Source of the DNA: Gemmatimonas aurantiaca T-27
GTDB lineage: Bacteria; Gemmatimonadota; Gemmatimonadetes; Gemmatimonadales; Gemmatimonadaceae
Direction: 5' to 3'
NCBI RefSeq assembly: GCF_000010305.1
Contig: NC_012489.1
Span: forward strand, 1,302,001-1,366,000
DNA length: 64,000 nucleotides
Shown: positions 62,753-64,000 of the stretch, one piece after another
How positions within the stretch are numbered: the first letter of the stretch is position 1
How the letters are laid out: every line of letters starts with the position of its first letter
Made by a program: the position numbers and the translations under genes
The notes under the pieces: model-generated
What the model saw: the letters and a program-made list of their open reading frames with translations, nothing else
Told to the model about the DNA's origin: nothing
Databases searched by the model: none

Positions 62753-64000
62753 TTAGCGAAGGGGGCGACCGACGGCGTTCTCGAGTGCCGCGAAGGCCCG
62801 TTGCACGTCGTAAATGGCGGTGATGCGATCCGTGGCAGCGCGCTCGTAGTCACCACGCGCCTGCACGAGGTCCACGATGCTGATCGCGCCGACGCGATAG
62901 CGTTCCTGGGCCAGTTCGAGCGCCGTGCGCGCGCTGCGCACGTTCTCTTCCTGCATGGTGACCGTCTGCTGCGCGGTATTGAGCTGCAGATAGGCCGCCG
63001 TGACGTCCGACGAGATGCGCAGTTCCTGATTGCGCACTTCGATCTGGGCGTTACGCTGATTCACGCTCGCCTGTTCGATCTGCTGCTCGCGGCGGAAACC
63101 GTTGAAGATCGGCAGAGAAAACGTCGCGCTCAGGCCGTACGGGTTGCGCGTGAAATCGAGGGGATACTTGCCCTGCGAATCCCGAATCGCCTGTTCGTCG
63201 GCCGGTGTGAAGGCCATGCCCTGACACTGCGTGAGCCGGTTGTCGAGATTCAGGCGGGCCCGGACTTCTTCCGTGCGAATGCAGGAGGCCTGCGACGACA
63301 GCACACCAGCCAGTCCCTGTTGGATGAGGGCGTTGGTGTTGGTGTAGCGGTTGGTGAAGCCCGAGATGTTGGCCGACAGCGCCAGCGTCGGGATGTACCC
63401 GCTGCGGGCGGACGCGATCGAACGCCGCGCACTTTCCTGGCGCGTCCGTGCGGCATCGAGCGTGGGGTTGTCGCTGCGTGCGCTGGCGAGCACCGACTGC
63501 AGATCGAGCGTCGGCGTGGGAGCCAGGGCGGTGTCGAGTCGGGTCTCCAGCACCGGCGGCAAGCCGATCTGCTGATAGAGACGCACGATTTCGATGGCGG
63601 CCTGATTGCGTGCATTGAGCGCGGCCACGCGCTGCTGTCCGTGCGTGACCTCGGCCCGCTGCACATCGAGCTGCGTGCCGGAGCCCACCTGCAGGCGCGC
63701 CTGGGCCAACTGCAACTGCGCCGACGTGGTGGTCAGCAACGTGTCCTGTAGCTGCGCGCGTGCCTGCTGCTGCAGCGCCGCCATGTACTGCACCGTCACG
63801 TCGTTGCGCACCCGCTGTTCGGCGGCCTGGATGTCCGACTCGGTCGCGTCCTGGTTGGCCTTGACCGCCCGGCGGTCATTGAGCGCCGCCATGGACAGGT
63901 TCAGGCTCGCACCGGCGGAGACGTCGGTGGACAACTGATCGTTGGTCGAACCGAACCCCTGACCCTGGAAGAACGTCTGACGGCCTTCGCGATAGCTGCC
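62753..64000 (-). CDS. TolC-like outer-membrane efflux protein, truncated at window edge
   Basis: The visible 415 residues are the C-terminal part of a TolC/OMF protein: coiled-coil helices with Gln/Ala-rich repeats (QQARAQLQDTLLTTTSAQLQLAQARLQVGSG), and the repeated second half ending RVGAISIVDLVQARGDYERA and AFAALENAVGRPLR. The frame stays open to the window edge, so the N-terminus and signal peptide lie outside. It forms the outer-membrane duct for the MacAB-type system. Two Cys in the central part (SCIRTEE, TQCQG) are unusual. Confidence 0.9.
   Translation of the reverse strand, partial: GSYREGRQTFFQGQGFGSTNDQLSTDVSAGASLNLSMAALNDRRAVKANQDATESDIQAAEQRVRNDVTVQYMAALQQQARAQLQDTLLTTTSAQLQLAQARLQVGSGTQLDVQRAEVTHGQQRVAALNARNQAAIEIVRLYQQIGLPPVLETRLDTALAPTPTLDLQSVLASARSDNPTLDAARTRQESARRSIASARSGYIPTLALSANISGFTNRYTNTNALIQQGLAGVLSSQASCIRTEEVRARLNLDNRLTQCQGMAFTPADEQAIRDSQGKYPLDFTRNPYGLSATFSLPIFNGFRREQQIEQASVNQRNAQIEVRNQELRISSDVTAAYLQLNTAQQTVTMQEENVRSARTALELAQERYRVGAISIVDLVQARGDYERAATDRITAIYDVQRAFAALENAVGRPLR

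Overview
The window is a GC-rich bacterial chromosome segment that is almost entirely coding. The gene mix suggests a Gemmatimonadota-like organism: tandem MacB-type permeases, a lone PEP-CTERM protein, MglA/MglB, a carboxypeptidase-regulatory-domain surface protein, and a general secretion cluster in unusual order. This assignment is an inference from gene content; no rRNA or tRNA gene was seen. Many genes in the operons are joined by 1- or 4-base start/stop overlaps, which points to translational coupling.

Layout. 1-311: no gene, but a 12-bp-periodic repeat array. 312-9775 (minus): a ten-gene type II secretion cluster in the order gspH-I-J-K-L-M-C-D-E-F, without gspG. 9916-12230 (minus): a secreted protein of unknown role and an S41-family lipoprotein peptidase. 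12399-18825 (plus): a carbohydrate block of transaldolase, pyruvate kinase, a metallo-beta-lactamase-fold hydrolase, glucose-6-phosphate isomerase and a class II aldolase. 18922-21437 (plus): YtxH-like, YihY-like and threonine aldolase. 21487-22571 (minus): a zeta-type toxin with its putative antitoxin in AT-richer DNA, next to the SRP RNA gene ffs and its terminator. 22914-28084 (plus): dnaX-ybaB-recR, then mglB-mglA and pgsA.

28098-36976: a surface protein, a GbsR/MarR-type regulator beside a membrane-anchored methyltransferase with a clear palindromic operator, a PEP-CTERM protein, cinA, grpE-dnaJ, small genes and a dicarboxylate/amino-acid symporter. 36998-40709 (minus): a FIST sensor protein and a GAF-PAS-GGDEF-EAL protein. 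40950-43336 (minus): cysteine desulfurase and MnmA for tRNA thiolation. 43431-45608 (plus): two tandem paralogues of an unrecognised zinc-ribbon membrane family, followed by a large inverted repeat. 45831-49303 (minus): a cyclase-family hydrolase, a BshB1-like deacetylase, hemF and hemE. 49476-52683 (minus): a membrane chemoreceptor and a globin-coupled chemoreceptor.

52953-64000 (minus): a MacAB-TolC-like export locus with one outer-membrane factor (cut by the window edge), one adaptor, one ATPase and six permeases forming three B-A pairs. The strongest leads are this three-pair arrangement, the zinc-ribbon pair, the gspI gene that starts exactly at the mature pseudopilin residue, and a TAnnnT hexamer placed 5-8 bases before several start codons, suggesting leaderless mRNAs.
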